From the NCBI RefSeq assembly GCF_004153545.1, contig NZ_SDVA01000008.1:1-64000 (forward strand): a DNA stretch of 64,000 nucleotides, in the 5' to 3' direction. Below the pieces are notes generated by a model. The model had not been told where the DNA came from. It searched no databases and was given only the letters and a program-made list of their open reading frames with translations. The translations under genes and the position numbers were made by a program. The first letter of the stretch is position 1, and each line of letters begins with the position of its first letter. The stretch comes from Serinicoccus sediminis. Lineage in GTDB: Bacteria; Actinomycetota; Actinomycetes; Actinomycetales; Dermatophilaceae. Of the stretch, positions 1 to 8,726 are shown one piece after another.

Positions 1-1
1 C

Positions 2-541
2 GCGTCACCGGCGCCGTGGCCCGCGTCCCCCGGGGCGCCCGGCTCGCCGCGGCCCCCGTCTCCGCCGTCGAGCGCTGCGGCGGGGTCCGCCGACGGGGAC
101 CCCGGTGCGCGGCCCTCGGACACCCTGGCCGTGGTGCAGGGCCTCCTCGACCGCCGCGCGGCCGCCTGGGAGAGGGGCGACCCGGAGCGGCTGGGAGAGG
201 TGACCGTGCCCGGCTCGGGGGCGGAGGCGCAGGAGCGCTCACTGCTGCGGGCCGCCGCTGTGCAGGGCCTGCGCTATCCGGCCGTGGACTTCGAGGTGAG
301 CGGGGTCGCGGTCGCGGGACGGACCGCGGAGCGGCTGGTCGTCGACGCCACCGTGCTCCGAGCGCCGCTGGAGGTGTGGCGGGGTGAGGAGCTGGTGCAC
401 GCCGCGCCGGGGACCGAGGAGCGCGTGCGCCTGGAGCTGGCGGCGCACGAGGGTGGCTGGCGGGTGCGCAGCTGGGAGCTGCTCAGCCCCGAGGTGGGTG
501 CACCACCCACCGGGCCGCCTGCTCCACGTCCGGGTGCGTGA
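2..541 (+). CDS. Hypothetical protein, C-terminal part (5' end outside the window)
   Basis: The frame is open from the first bases of the window, so this is the 3' part of a longer gene; an internal GTG at 131 would give only 136 residues. The visible part begins with about 40 residues rich in Pro, Ala, Ser and Gly, like an extracytoplasmic linker. A compact domain of about 110 residues follows, starting near DTLAVVQGLLDRRAAAWERG and ending with a WRVRSWELL segment. This alternation of helix and strands resembles NTF2/SnoaL-like domains, but I do not recognise a family with certainty. The linker suggests a secreted or membrane-anchored protein. The last 59 bases overlap the convergent epimerase gene. 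Confidence 0.6.
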   Translation, partial: ASPAPWPASPGAPGSPRPPSPPSSAAAGSADGDPGARPSDTLAVVQGLLDRRAAAWERGDPERLGEVTVPGSGAEAQERSLLRAAAVQGLRYPAVDFEVSGVAVAGRTAERLVVDATVLRAPLEVWRGEELVHAAPGTEERVRLELAAHEGGWRVRSWELLSPEVGAPPTGPPAPRPGA

Positions 542-1442
542 AGACGAAGCCCGACTCCTGCAGGACCCCCGGCACGGCACGGGTCGAGGCGAGGATCTCC
601 GAGGACATCTCGCCGAGCACCAGGCGCAGCGCCCACCCGGGGGCGGGCACGACCGCGGGCCGGTGCAGCTCGTGGGCGATGGCACGGGTGACCTGCTGCT
701 GAGTCGCCGGGGCCGGGGCTCCGAGGTTCACCGGTCCGGTGACGTCGGGACGGTCCAGCAGGTGGACCAGGGCCCGCACCTGGTCGGGCAGGGTGATCCA
801 CGGCCACCAGGAGCCCCCGCCGGCCAGCGGTCCGGCCAGCCCCAGGCGGGCCAGGGGCAGGAGCCGGCCCAGGGCGCCGCCGTCGGGCGACAGCACGATG
901 CCGGTGCGGGCGTGGGCCACCGGCAGGCCGGCCTCCTGCGCCGGTGCGGTCGCGGCCTCCCAGTCGCGGCAGAGCTGGGCGAGGAACCCTGCGCCCGAGG
1001 AGCTGTCCTCGGTGAGCACCTCGTCGCCCCGGTCCCCGTAGTAGCCCACCGCCGACCCGGAGACCAGGCGCGGCCTCGTCCCGTCGGTCTCGGTGAGCTC
1101 GGCGAGGGTCCGGGCGAGGGTCGCGGTGCCGTCCACCCGGGAGGAGACCAGCACGCGCTTGCGCTCGGCGGTCCAGCGCTGGTCGCCGATGCCCGCGCCC
1201 GCGAGGTGCACCACCCCGTCGACGCCCTCGAGCGTCCCCGGGTCGAGCCGGTCACCCGGCGACCAGCGGGCCTCCTGCACCCCGTCCGGCAGCGTGTCCG
1301 GGCCGGCCGGGTCGCGGCGCACCAGGTGCAGCACCCGGTCGCCGCGGCCGCGCAGCTCGGTGCTCAGCCGCGACCCGATCAGGCCGCTGGCGCCGGTGAT
1401 CGCGACGAACCGCGGACCGGACGGGGAGGCAGGGAGGCTCAC
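483..1442 (-). CDS. TIGR01777 family NAD-dependent epimerase-like protein
   Basis: A 319-residue extended-SDR protein. The Rossmann motif TGASGLIG lies at about residues 16-23, and the family signature SAVGYYGDRGDE lies near the middle, where other SDRs carry the catalytic Tyr region. The last 60 residues match the small C-terminal domain (DUF1731) of the TIGR01777 family (YfcH-like). Its substrate is not known. It sits 6 bases downstream of the E2 acyltransferase gene on the same strand and is probably cotranscribed with it. Mycobacteria carry the same pair (dlaT-Rv2216) upstream of lipB and lipA, so a link with lipoate metabolism is possible but is inference. Its 3' end overlaps the gene entering from the window edge. 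Confidence 0.85.
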   Translation of the reverse strand: MSLPASPSGPRFVAITGASGLIGSRLSTELRGRGDRVLHLVRRDPAGPDTLPDGVQEARWSPGDRLDPGTLEGVDGVVHLAGAGIGDQRWTAERKRVLVSSRVDGTATLARTLAELTETDGTRPRLVSGSAVGYYGDRGDEVLTEDSSSGAGFLAQLCRDWEAATAPAQEAGLPVAHARTGIVLSPDGGALGRLLPLARLGLAGPLAGGGSWWPWITLPDQVRALVHLLDRPDVTGPVNLGAPAPATQQQVTRAIAHELHRPAVVPAPGWALRLVLGEMSSEILASTRAVPGVLQESGFVFTHPDVEQAARWVVHPPRG

Positions 1443-1448
1443 GACGGC

Positions 1449-3476
1449 TCAGACCTCGAACTTGCCGTCCTGCAGCCGCTCCTTCATCGTCGCGAGGAAG
1501 CGGGCCGCGTCGGCACCGTCCACGACCCGGTGGTCGTAGCTGATGGCGAGGTAGACCATGTCGCGGATGGCGATGGTCTCCATGCCGTCCTCGTCGACGA
1601 CGACGACCGGGCGCTTGACCACCGCGCCCGTGCCGAGGATGCCGACGTTGGGCTGGTTGATGATCGGCGTGTCGAAGAGCGCGCCGCGCGAGCCGGTGTT
1701 GGTCAGCGTGAAGGTGCCGCCCGACAGCTCGTCCGGCCCGACCTTGTTGTCCCGGGTCCGCTCGGCCAGGTCGGCGATCTTGCGGGCCAGCCCGGCGATG
1801 TTGAGGTCACCGGCGTCCTTGATGACCGGGACGAGCAGGCCGCGCGGCGTGTCCACCGCGACGCCCAGGTGCTCGGCGGCGTGGTAGACGATCGTGTCGT
1901 CCTCGACGCTGGCGTTGACGATCGGGTGCTCCTTGAGCGCCTCGATCGCGGCCATGGCGAAGAACGGCATGAACGACAGCTTGGTGCCCTCGCGCTTGAG
2001 GAACTCGTCCTTGGCCCGCTTGCGCAGCCGGGAGATCTTGGTGACGTCGACCTCGACGACCGTGGTGAGCTGGGCGCTGGTCTGCAGCGACTCCACCATC
2101 CGGGTCGCGATGACCTTGCGCAGCCGCGACATCTTCTCGGTCGTGCCGCGCTTGGCGTCGCTGCCGCCTCCCGCAGCCGCGGCGCCGGAGCCACCCTGGG
2201 CGGGGGCCTGCTCGGCCGGGGCCTCCTCGGCGGCCGGCTGCTCCGAGGCCGCCTGCTCGCTCTGCTGCTTCTTGGCCTGCGCGGCGTCCAGCACGTCCTG
2301 CTTGCGGACGCGACCGCCGACCCCGGTGCCGCTCAGGGAGGCCAGGTCCACCCCGTGCTGCGCGGCCAGCTTGCGCACCAGCGGGGTGACGTAGGCGCTG
2401 ACGTCCTGCGACGGCGCCTCGTCGGAGCCGGACCGCTGCTGGCCGTCCGGGGTGCCGTCACCGTCGGCGTCCTTGTGCGAGGTGGTGCCGTTCTCGGCGG
2501 AGGTGGTGCCCACGCCGGTCGCGACGCCCGAGTCGTCGGCCTCGGAGGTGCCCGACTTCTCGGCCGACTCCTCGGCGGCCTGCTCGTGCTTGTCCGACTC
2601 CTCGGCGAGGTCGTCGGAGGACCCGCCCTCCTCGTCGGAGCCCGAGTCGTCCTGCTGCTGCGCCTCGTCCTTCTCCCCGGTGTCGTCGGACCCCGCGTCG
2701 TCGGACCCGGCGTCGTCCTTCTCCTGCGCGTCGGCCCCGGCGGCGTCGTCCTGCTGCTCCTGCCCGCCGTCGGAGGACCCGGAGGACTCGCCGCCGATGA
2801 CGGCGAGCTCGCCGCCGACCTCGACGGTCTCGTCCTCGGCCGCGAGGATGGAGGTGAGGACGCCCGCCACGGGGGAGGGGATCTCGGTGTCGACCTTGTC
2901 GGTGGAGACCTCGAGCAGCGGCTCGTCGACCTCGACGGTGTCACCCTCGGACTTCAGCCAGCGGGTGACCGTGCCCTCGGTCACCGACTCGCCCAGCGCC
3001 GGCATCGTCACCGTCTCCCCGCCGGAGGAACCGCCGGACGAGCCGCCGTCGGAGGACCCGCCCTCGGACGTGCCACCCCCGGAGGTGTCGTCGGAGGAGG
3101 ACCCGTCGTCGGAGGTCTGCTCGTCGGAGGTCTGCTCGTCGTCCCCGCCCTGCTCGTCCTGCTCGGCGTCGTCCTGTGCGGAGCCGTCCTGCTCGTCGTC
3201 GGCCTCGGAGGAGCCGCCGTCGTCCCCGGAGCCACCCTCGTCGTCGCCCACGACGCAGAGGTCGGCCCCCACCTCCACGGTGTCGTCCTCCTCGGCGAGG
3301 ATCTCCTGCAGCACACCGGCGACGGGGGAGGGGATCTCGGTGTCGACCTTGTCGGTCGAGACCTCGAGCAGCGGCTCGTCGACCTCGACGGCGTCACCGA
3401 CGCTCTTCAGCCAGCGGGTGATGGTCCCCTCGGTGACGGACTCACCGAGGGCGGGCATCGATACACGTTCCGACAT
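1449..3476 (-). CDS. sucB: Dihydrolipoamide acyltransferase (E2) with two lipoyl domains
   Basis: A 675-residue E2 component of a 2-oxoacid dehydrogenase complex; it transfers the acyl group from lipoyl-lysine to CoA. Two lipoyl domains are visible, with lipoyl lysines at K43 and K194 inside [18 protein letters not shown]. They are joined by very acidic Ser/Asp/Glu-rich linkers. An E3/E1-binding domain begins near residue 362 ([17 protein letters not shown]), and the catalytic acyltransferase domain ends with [11 protein letters not shown], catalytic His at about 649. In annotation pipelines this is called SucB; the mycobacterial counterpart (DlaT) serves pyruvate dehydrogenase, so pyruvate versus 2-oxoglutarate specificity cannot be settled here. 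An ATG start is preceded by GAGGAGAGA, and a TAGACT box lies further upstream (agtcta on the plus strand, 3509-3514). Confidence 0.93.
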   Translation of the reverse strand: MSERVSMPALGESVTEGTITRWLKSVGDAVEVDEPLLEVSTDKVDTEIPSPVAGVLQEILAEEDDTVEVGADLCVVGDDEGGSGDDGGSSEADDEQDGSAQDDAEQDEQGGDDEQTSDEQTSDDGSSSDDTSGGGTSEGGSSDGGSSGGSSGGETVTMPALGESVTEGTVTRWLKSEGDTVEVDEPLLEVSTDKVDTEIPSPVAGVLTSILAAEDETVEVGGELAVIGGESSGSSDGGQEQQDDAAGADAQEKDDAGSDDAGSDDTGEKDEAQQQDDSGSDEEGGSSDDLAEESDKHEQAAEESAEKSGTSEADDSGVATGVGTTSAENGTTSHKDADGDGTPDGQQRSGSDEAPSQDVSAYVTPLVRKLAAQHGVDLASLSGTGVGGRVRKQDVLDAAQAKKQQSEQAASEQPAAEEAPAEQAPAQGGSGAAAAGGGSDAKRGTTEKMSRLRKVIATRMVESLQTSAQLTTVVEVDVTKISRLRKRAKDEFLKREGTKLSFMPFFAMAAIEALKEHPIVNASVEDDTIVYHAAEHLGVAVDTPRGLLVPVIKDAGDLNIAGLARKIADLAERTRDNKVGPDELSGGTFTLTNTGSRGALFDTPIINQPNVGILGTGAVVKRPVVVVDEDGMETIAIRDMVYLAISYDHRVVDGADAARFLATMKERLQDGKFEV
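2870..3391 (-). repeat. Duplicated lipoyl-domain segment
   Basis: About 69 bases at 2870-2938 recur at 3323-3391, 453 bases (151 codons) apart, with a single mismatch at 2904. They encode the core of the two lipoyl domains. The near identity at DNA level points to recent duplication or continuing gene conversion. Confidence 0.85.
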
Positions 3477-3663
3477 GTGTTGACTCTCTCCTCGTCCGGG
3501 GCCTGCAGTCTACGGGTGATGCTGCCGCTGGGTCAGGCACGGTGCCACCCAGGGAGGCCGGTCCGTGCGCCATCCTGCCACCTGGCCGAAATGTGGTGGC
3601 GACGCCTCCTCGCGCGTGTCAGGGTGGGCGGGTCATGTCCGGCGAGAGTGAGGAGGTGGCCCG

Positions 3664-3840
3664 ATGAGCAACGATCCGGTCACGGAGGACGTCAAGGCCA
3701 AGTTCCGAGCGGCCCTGTCGAAGAAGCAGGCCCACGGAGGCACGGACGTCTCTGACCACTCCGAGCACGGCAAGGTCGCGCAGGAGCGCACCGCCAAGAC
3801 CTCGGGTGCCCAGCAGATGTTCCGCCGCAAGAGCGGCTGA
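3664..3840 (+). CDS. DUF5302 family small protein
   Basis: A 58-residue basic, hydrophilic protein starting MSNDPVTEDVKAKFRAAL and ending GAQQMFRRKSG. This matches the actinobacterial DUF5302 family, whose conserved ends are VKAKFRAALDKK and the C-terminal MFRRKSG. Function is unknown. No membrane segment or signal peptide is visible; the middle is His- and Ser-rich and probably disordered. The start follows a strong ribosome binding site (GAGGAGGT, about 7 bases upstream of the ATG). It is transcribed divergently from the E2 gene and is followed at once by a strong bidirectional hairpin. Similarity to the family is from memory; the length agrees with it. Confidence 0.82.
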   Translation: MSNDPVTEDVKAKFRAALSKKQAHGGTDVSDHSEHGKVAQERTAKTSGAQQMFRRKSG

Positions 3841-3858
3841 CGTCCCACCGACGGACGC

Positions 3859-3893
3859 GAGGGGCACCACCGCCGTGTGCGGTGGTGCCCCTC
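3859..3893. terminator. Bidirectional intrinsic-type hairpin
   Basis: A perfect 15-bp stem (3859-3873 with 3879-3893) closes a 5-base loop between the convergent DUF5302 and leucyl aminopeptidase genes; a few further bases can pair outside it. There is no long T run, as is usual in actinobacteria. It can serve both genes. Confidence 0.85.
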
Positions 3894-3920
3894 GTGCGTC
3901 CTGCTCCGGTGCGGGTGGCC

Positions 3921-5441
3921 TCAGCCCGCGAGCGAGCGGGCCAGCGCCACGAGCGGGCGGACGCCCGCGCCCGTGCCGCCCTTGGGGTGGTAGCCCCAGG
4001 CCGCCTTCTCGTTGAACGCCGGACCGGCGATGTCGAGGTGCGCCCACGGGATCGGCCGGGCCTGCTCGCCCTCGCCCCGGGTGCCGACGAACTCCTGCAG
4101 GAAGGTGGCGGCCACCATCGCGCCGGCGGAGCGCTCACCGGTGTGCTTGAGGTCGGCGACCGGGGTGTCCAGGGTGGGGCGGATCTCCTCCGGCATCGGG
4201 AGCGCCCAGGCGGTGTCGCCGGACTCGGTCCCCAGGCGCACCAGCGTGTCCCGCAGCTCCTCGTCGTTGCCCATGATCCCCATCGTCCGCTCGCCCAGCG
4301 CGACTATGCAGGCGCCGGTGAGGGTGGCGACGTCGACGATGGCGTCGGGCTGCTGCTCGGTGGCCAGGGCCAGCCCGTCGGCCATGACGAGGCGGCCCTC
4401 GGCGTCGGTGTTGATGATCTCGACCGTGCGGCCGCCGCGCATCGTCACGACGTCGCCCGGACGCTGCGCGAGGTCGCCGGTCATGTTCTCGGCCAGGCAC
4501 AGGTATGCCGTGACCTGCACCGGGAGCCCCAGCTCGGCGATGGCGAGGGTCGCCGCCGCGCAGGCCGCCGCCCCGCCCATGTCCATCTTCATCGTCACCA
4601 TCGAGGCGCCCGGCTTGAGGCACAGCCCGCCGGAGTCGAAGGTGATGCCCTTGCCGACCAGGGCGAGGTGCTTGGAGGCGCCCTGCGGGGTGTACCGGAG
4701 GGTCACCAGGCGGGGTCCGCGGGCAGAGCCCTGGCCGACCCCGATGATCCCGCCGCAGCCCTCCTCGGCCAGCCGCTGCGGGTCCCAGACCTCGACCTCG
4801 ACCCCGGCCTCGCCGGCCCGGCGGACGACGTCGTCGGCGAAGCTCTCCGGGAAGAGCAGGTTGGGGGGAGTGTTGACCAGGTCGCGGGCGTAGCAGACCC
4901 CCTCGACCAACGCCTCGACCTCGGCCTGGGCCGCGGCGGCCTCCTCGCCGCCCAGCCCGGTCACCGTGGCGTGGGCCAGCGGCGTCTTCGCGCTGCCGGA
5001 CTTGCCGACCCCGTGCTGCTCGGCATACGTGTAGGCGCCCAGCGCGACCCCCTCCGCGACGGCCACCGTCTGCTGCCGGTCCTGCTGGCCGAGCGCGAAG
5101 ACCGCCGATCCCCGACCGGCGAGCGCCCGGGCGGCCGCCCCCGCGGCGCGGCGCAGCTGCTCGGTGCGGGGCGCCGGGCCGCGCCCCGCGACGCCGACCA
5201 CGACGACGAGGGGGGCGTCGATCCCAGCCACTCCGGTGAGCCGGGTGACCTCGTCCGGGCCGCCCTCGGCGCCCAGGGCGACGAGCGCCTCGTGGAGCGC
5301 GGCGGCTGCCTCGTCCCCCAGCCCGGAGCCGGGCAGCAGCACCACGGAGCCGTCCTGCTTGGCGGCACCCACCACGAGGGCGTCCGCGGAGACGGTGGTG
5401 GGGTCGTCGTCGGTGAAGGTCACGGGCGTGCGCGCAGCCAT
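3921..5441 (-). CDS. pepA: Leucyl aminopeptidase (M17 family)
   Basis: A 506-residue M17 aminopeptidase that removes N-terminal residues, often leucine, from peptides in the cytoplasm, using two metal ions and working as a hexamer. The diagnostic motifs are present: GKGITFDSGG with the metal-binding Lys near 264, KMDMGGAAA, and NTDAEGRL at about 344-351, the family signature. The length is typical. It is transcribed divergently from gcvT across about 80 bases and ends against DUF5302 at a shared hairpin. The neighbourhood (gcvT, pepA, E2, TIGR01777) recalls mycobacterial Rv2211c-Rv2216, where the gene is called pepB. Confidence 0.95.
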   Translation of the reverse strand: MAARTPVTFTDDDPTTVSADALVVGAAKQDGSVVLLPGSGLGDEAAAALHEALVALGAEGGPDEVTRLTGVAGIDAPLVVVVGVAGRGPAPRTEQLRRAAGAAARALAGRGSAVFALGQQDRQQTVAVAEGVALGAYTYAEQHGVGKSGSAKTPLAHATVTGLGGEEAAAAQAEVEALVEGVCYARDLVNTPPNLLFPESFADDVVRRAGEAGVEVEVWDPQRLAEEGCGGIIGVGQGSARGPRLVTLRYTPQGASKHLALVGKGITFDSGGLCLKPGASMVTMKMDMGGAAACAAATLAIAELGLPVQVTAYLCLAENMTGDLAQRPGDVVTMRGGRTVEIINTDAEGRLVMADGLALATEQQPDAIVDVATLTGACIVALGERTMGIMGNDEELRDTLVRLGTESGDTAWALPMPEEIRPTLDTPVADLKHTGERSAGAMVAATFLQEFVGTRGEGEQARPIPWAHLDIAGPAFNEKAAWGYHPKGGTGAGVRPLVALARSLAG

Positions 5442-5507
5442 GAGGCATCCTTTGTCGTCGTGGGTGGGGGTGGTCCGGCTCCGAGACTAGGCCACCCGAC
5501 CAGCCAC

Positions 5508-5513
5508 TAGGGT
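5508..5513 (+). promoter_or_regulatory. -10 box (TAGGGT) for leaderless gcvT
   Basis: A TANNNT hexamer lies 8 bases before the gcvT ATG with no ribosome binding site between, as expected of a leaderless promoter. Confidence 0.55.
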
Positions 5514-5521
5514 GGCTGCCC

Positions 5522-6634
5522 ATGAGCGACTCCGCGACGAAGACGTCCCCCCTGCACGACAAGCACGTCGCCCTGGGCGCGAAGCTGGCCGACTTCGGCG
5601 GCTGGTCGATGCCGATCGAGTACCCGGGCGGCGGGGTCGTGGCCGAGCACACGGCGGTGCGCGAGCGGGTGGGCCTCTTCGACGTCTCCCACCTGGGCAA
5701 CGCGCTGGTCTCCGGGCCGGGCGCCAAGGACTTCCTCAACCGCTGCCTCACCAACGACCTGGACCGCATCGAGCCCGGTCAGGCGCAGTACACCATGTGC
5801 TGCGCCGAGGACGGTGGCGTCGTCGACGACATGATCGCCTACCTGCGCTCCGCGGACGAGGTCTTCCTCATCCCCAACGCCGCCAACACCGCGGAGGTCG
5901 TCCGGATGCTCCAGCAGGCGTCCGACCGGCCGGAGGGGGTCGTGGTGGAGGACCAGCACGAGGACTACGCCATCCTGGCGCTCCAGGGGCCCCGGGTCGA
6001 CGAGGTCATGGACGCGGTGGGGCTGCCGACGGGGCACGGCTACATGAGCTTCGTCGAGGCGCGGTGGGGGAAGGTCCCGGTGACGGTGTGCCGGACCGGG
6101 TACACCGGCGAGCGCGGCTACGAGCTCGTGTGCGCGGTGGGCGACGCCCCGGCGCTGTGGGACGCCCTCGTGGAGGCCATGGACCCGGTCGGCGGCCTGG
6201 CCTGCGGCCTGGGTGCCCGGGACACGCTGCGCACCGAGATGGGCTACGCGCTGCACGGCAACGAGCTGTCCCGCGAGATCACCCCGGTGATGGGCCGGAC
6301 CGGGTGGGCCGTGGGGTGGGGCAAGCCGCAGTTCTGGGGCCGGGAGGCCCTGGTCGCGCAGAAGGAGGCCAAGGAGTCCCGGCTCTCCGGTGGGCTGGTG
6401 GTCACCGGTCGCGGGATCCCGCGGGCCGGCTGCCAGGTCCGGGACCGGGAGGGTCAGGAGGTCGGCACCGTCACCTCCGGCACCTTCAGCCCGACCCGCC
6501 GCCAGGGCGTCGCGCTGGCGCTGCTGGACCGCGGGGTGCAGCAGGGTGACCCGCTCGTCGTGGACGTCCGTGGCCGGGAGGTGCCGGTCGAGGTGTCGCG
6601 GCCGCCGTTCGTCACCGGGGGCGCCGCCGACTGA
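5522..6634 (+). CDS. gcvT: Glycine cleavage system T protein (aminomethyltransferase)
   Basis: A 370-residue aminomethyltransferase. It moves the methylene group from the aminomethyl-lipoyl H protein to tetrahydrofolate, releasing ammonia. The family start (ALGAKLADFGGWSMPIEYPG), the DVSHLG segment near residue 60 and the GGVVDDMIAY segment holding the catalytic Asp are all visible, as is the C-terminal barrel domain ending with PFVTGGA. Length is normal for the family. The ATG carries no ribosome binding site but has a TAGGGT box just upstream. No gcvH or gcvP lies in the window, so the gene is unlinked from the rest of the glycine cleavage system. Confidence 0.93.
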   Translation: MSDSATKTSPLHDKHVALGAKLADFGGWSMPIEYPGGGVVAEHTAVRERVGLFDVSHLGNALVSGPGAKDFLNRCLTNDLDRIEPGQAQYTMCCAEDGGVVDDMIAYLRSADEVFLIPNAANTAEVVRMLQQASDRPEGVVVEDQHEDYAILALQGPRVDEVMDAVGLPTGHGYMSFVEARWGKVPVTVCRTGYTGERGYELVCAVGDAPALWDALVEAMDPVGGLACGLGARDTLRTEMGYALHGNELSREITPVMGRTGWAVGWGKPQFWGREALVAQKEAKESRLSGGLVVTGRGIPRAGCQVRDREGQEVGTVTSGTFSPTRRQGVALALLDRGVQQGDPLVVDVRGREVPVEVSRPPFVTGGAAD

Positions 6635-6667
6635 GGACGGTGCCCGGCAGGCCCGGCGACGGGCCCG

Positions 6668-7261
6668 TCAGCGCCGGTGCAGCTCGGCGCCGCGGGGCAC
6701 GGCCGGGCGTGGGATCCGGCTGCGCCGCATCTGGAAGGCGCGCAGCACGACGTACCACGCCGAGCCGCGTCCCGGCTCGTGGCCGAAGGTCGTGGTGAAG
6801 CTCTTCCTGGTGCGCCGCCACAGCAACCAGCAGTCGACGATGCCCCCGAGCATGAGGGCGTAGGCGACGAGGAAGGTGCCGCCGGTCGCCCAGTCGAAGG
6901 GCAGCAGCGAGATCGCCAGCACGAGGATCATCGCCGGCAGCAGGATCTCGCCGACGTTCCAGCGCACGTCGACGGCGTCGCGCAGGTAGCGCCGCTCGGG
7001 CCCCTTGTCGCGGGCGGGGAGGTACTTCTCCTCACCCTCCAGCATGGCCTCCCGGACCCGGGCGCGCTCGGCCCGGACCTTGGCCTTCTGGTCGGCCGAC
7101 ATCGCCTTGCGGTCGACCACGAGGGGGCGCCGGTTGGCCCGCTCGGCGTCGCGGCGCCGGGGCGTGGGGCGGCCCTTGCCCGCGGGGCGGGCGGGGTCGG
7201 TCACGGGGTCGGCGGCCACCGGTTCCGGGGCCACCTCGGTCGACTTCTTCCCGAACAGCAC
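6668..7261 (-). CDS. DUF3043 membrane protein
   Basis: A 197-residue protein of the actinobacterial DUF3043 family. It starts MLFGKKSTEV and has a basic, charged N-terminal half (PTPRRRDAERANRRPL, then an Arg/Lys-rich helix). The DVRWNVGEILLP segment follows, then two hydrophobic helices at about 108-125 and 130-148. The tail FTTTFGHEPGRGSAWYVVLRAFQMR is typical of the family. Function is unknown; it is probably an inner-membrane protein. The start is GTG, preceded by a TAGACT box 7 bases upstream on the minus strand, which suggests a leaderless message. It is convergent with gcvT. Confidence 0.88.
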   Translation of the reverse strand: MLFGKKSTEVAPEPVAADPVTDPARPAGKGRPTPRRRDAERANRRPLVVDRKAMSADQKAKVRAERARVREAMLEGEEKYLPARDKGPERRYLRDAVDVRWNVGEILLPAMILVLAISLLPFDWATGGTFLVAYALMLGGIVDCWLLWRRTRKSFTTTFGHEPGRGSAWYVVLRAFQMRRSRIPRPAVPRGAELHRR

Positions 7262-7268
7262 GGGGGCC

Positions 7269-7274
7269 AGTCTA
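7269..7274 (-). promoter_or_regulatory. -10 box (TAGACT) for leaderless DUF3043 gene
   Basis: The minus-strand TANNNT hexamer lies 7 bases from the GTG start with no ribosome binding site between. It lies about 33 bases from the divergent dipeptidase box. Confidence 0.5.
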
Positions 7275-7307
7275 CTGGTCCCCCCGCGCCCTCCCGGTCC
7301 TCGTGAC

Positions 7308-7313
7308 TACCCT
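7308..7313 (+). promoter_or_regulatory. -10 box (TACCCT) for leaderless dipeptidase gene
   Basis: A TANNNT hexamer ends 6 bases before the GTG at 7320. Confidence 0.55.
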
Positions 7314-7319
7314 GGCCGG

Positions 7320-8726
7320 GTGATCTCCCCCAGCGACGACGACCGGCCGACGACGAGCGGGACGGACGCCCGGGCGGCCGAGCTGGCCGCGCGGGTCCGT
7401 GACCTGATGCCCGGGGTGCGGTCGGACCTCGAGGCCCTGACCCGCATCCCCTCCGTCTCCCTCGACTCCTTCGACCAGCGGCACGTCGACGACAGCGCGG
7501 CGGCCACGGCCGACCTGCTGCGGGCCGAGGGGCTCGACGTGCGGGTCGTCCGCGAGGGCGGCCGCCCGGCGGTGATCGGTCACCTGCCGGCGCCGGAGGG
7601 CGCCCCGACCGTCCTGCTCTACGCGCACCACGACGTGCAGCCCCCCGGCGACGACGCCGACTGGGACACCCCGGTCTTCACCCCGACCCAGGTCGGCGAC
7701 CGGCTCTACGCCCGTGGGGTCGCCGACGACAAGGCCGGCGTCATGGCGCACGTCGCCGCGCTCCGCGCCCACGCGGGCCGGCCCCCGGTCGGGGTCACGG
7801 TCTTCGTCGAGGGCGAGGAGGAGGTCGGCTCGGACTCCCTGCCCCAGATCCTGGAGGCGCACGGTGCGGAGCTGGAGTGCGACGCCATCGTGCTCGCCGA
7901 CTCGCACAACTGGAAGATCGGCGTGCCCGCGCTGACCACCACCCTGCGCGGCATGGTGCGGGTGGTCGTCGAGGTCCGGGCCCTGGAGCACGGGCTGCAC
8001 AGCGGTCTCTACGGCGGCGTCGTGCCGGACGGCCTCACCGCCCTGTGCCGGCTGCTCGCGACGCTGCACGACGAGCACGGCGACGTCGCGGTACCGGGTC
8101 TGCGCTCGTCCGAGGCGGCCGACCTGGACTTCTCCGAGGAGGACCTGCGGGCCGACGCCGGGCTGCCGGCCGGGGTCCGGCCCATCGGCACCGGGTCGCT
8201 GCTGTCCCGGATGTGGACCAAGCCCTCCATGACCGTCATCGGCATCGACGCGCCCGCGGTCGACGCCGCGGCCAACCTGCTGACGCCGGTCGGGCGGGCC
8301 AAGCTGTCCATGCGCATCCACCCCGAGGAGGACCCGGCGGTCGCCGCCGACGCGCTCACCCGTCACCTGCGGGAGCACGCACCCTGGGGGTGCGAGGTCG
8401 ACGTGACCGTGGTCGACGACGGGCGCGGTTTCGCCGCGGACGCGCAGGGTCCGGTCTACGACGCGGCCCGGGCCGCCTTCCGCGACGCCTGGGGCGGGGT
8501 CGACCCGGTGGACATCGGGGTCGGGGGCTCGATCCCCTTCGTCGCGGCCTTCGCCGAACGCTTCCCGGACGCCGCCATCCTCGTCACCGGCGTGGAGGAC
8601 CCGGACACCCGGGCGCACGCGGCGAACGAGAGCCTGCACCTCGGCGAGTTCGAGCGGGTATGCCTGGCGGAGGCCCTCCTGCTGGACCGGCTGCCGGGTG
8701 GGAGGCATCATGGGGAGCATGAGTGA
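7320..8726 (+). CDS. M20 family dipeptidase
   Basis: A 468-residue zinc peptidase of the M20 family (dipeptidase/ArgE-DapE type). The visible metal-site elements are LLYAHHDVQPPGD near residue 100 (His and Asp ligands), RGVADDKAG (bridging Asp), VEGEEEVGS (catalytic Glu and Glu ligand), LADSHNW (Asp) and the C-terminal His in HAANESLHLGEF. Cytosolic; likely to cleave dipeptides or N-acyl dipeptides, the exact substrate being unknown. I chose GTG 7320 because it follows a TACCCT box by 6 bases; upstream in-frame codons run into the divergent gene. Its 3' end overlaps the following reductase gene. Confidence 0.9.
   Translation: MISPSDDDRPTTSGTDARAAELAARVRDLMPGVRSDLEALTRIPSVSLDSFDQRHVDDSAAATADLLRAEGLDVRVVREGGRPAVIGHLPAPEGAPTVLLYAHHDVQPPGDDADWDTPVFTPTQVGDRLYARGVADDKAGVMAHVAALRAHAGRPPVGVTVFVEGEEEVGSDSLPQILEAHGAELECDAIVLADSHNWKIGVPALTTTLRGMVRVVVEVRALEHGLHSGLYGGVVPDGLTALCRLLATLHDEHGDVAVPGLRSSEAADLDFSEEDLRADAGLPAGVRPIGTGSLLSRMWTKPSMTVIGIDAPAVDAAANLLTPVGRAKLSMRIHPEEDPAVAADALTRHLREHAPWGCEVDVTVVDDGRGFAADAQGPVYDAARAAFRDAWGGVDPVDIGVGGSIPFVAAFAERFPDAAILVTGVEDPDTRAHAANESLHLGEFERVCLAEALLLDRLPGGRHHGEHE

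Noticed and set aside
384-3755. Open frame of 1123 codons on the plus strand
   Set aside because: It is antisense to the epimerase and E2 genes; its residues are the Gly/Val/Leu/Arg-rich pattern expected from reading GC-rich genes backwards, and it matches no family.
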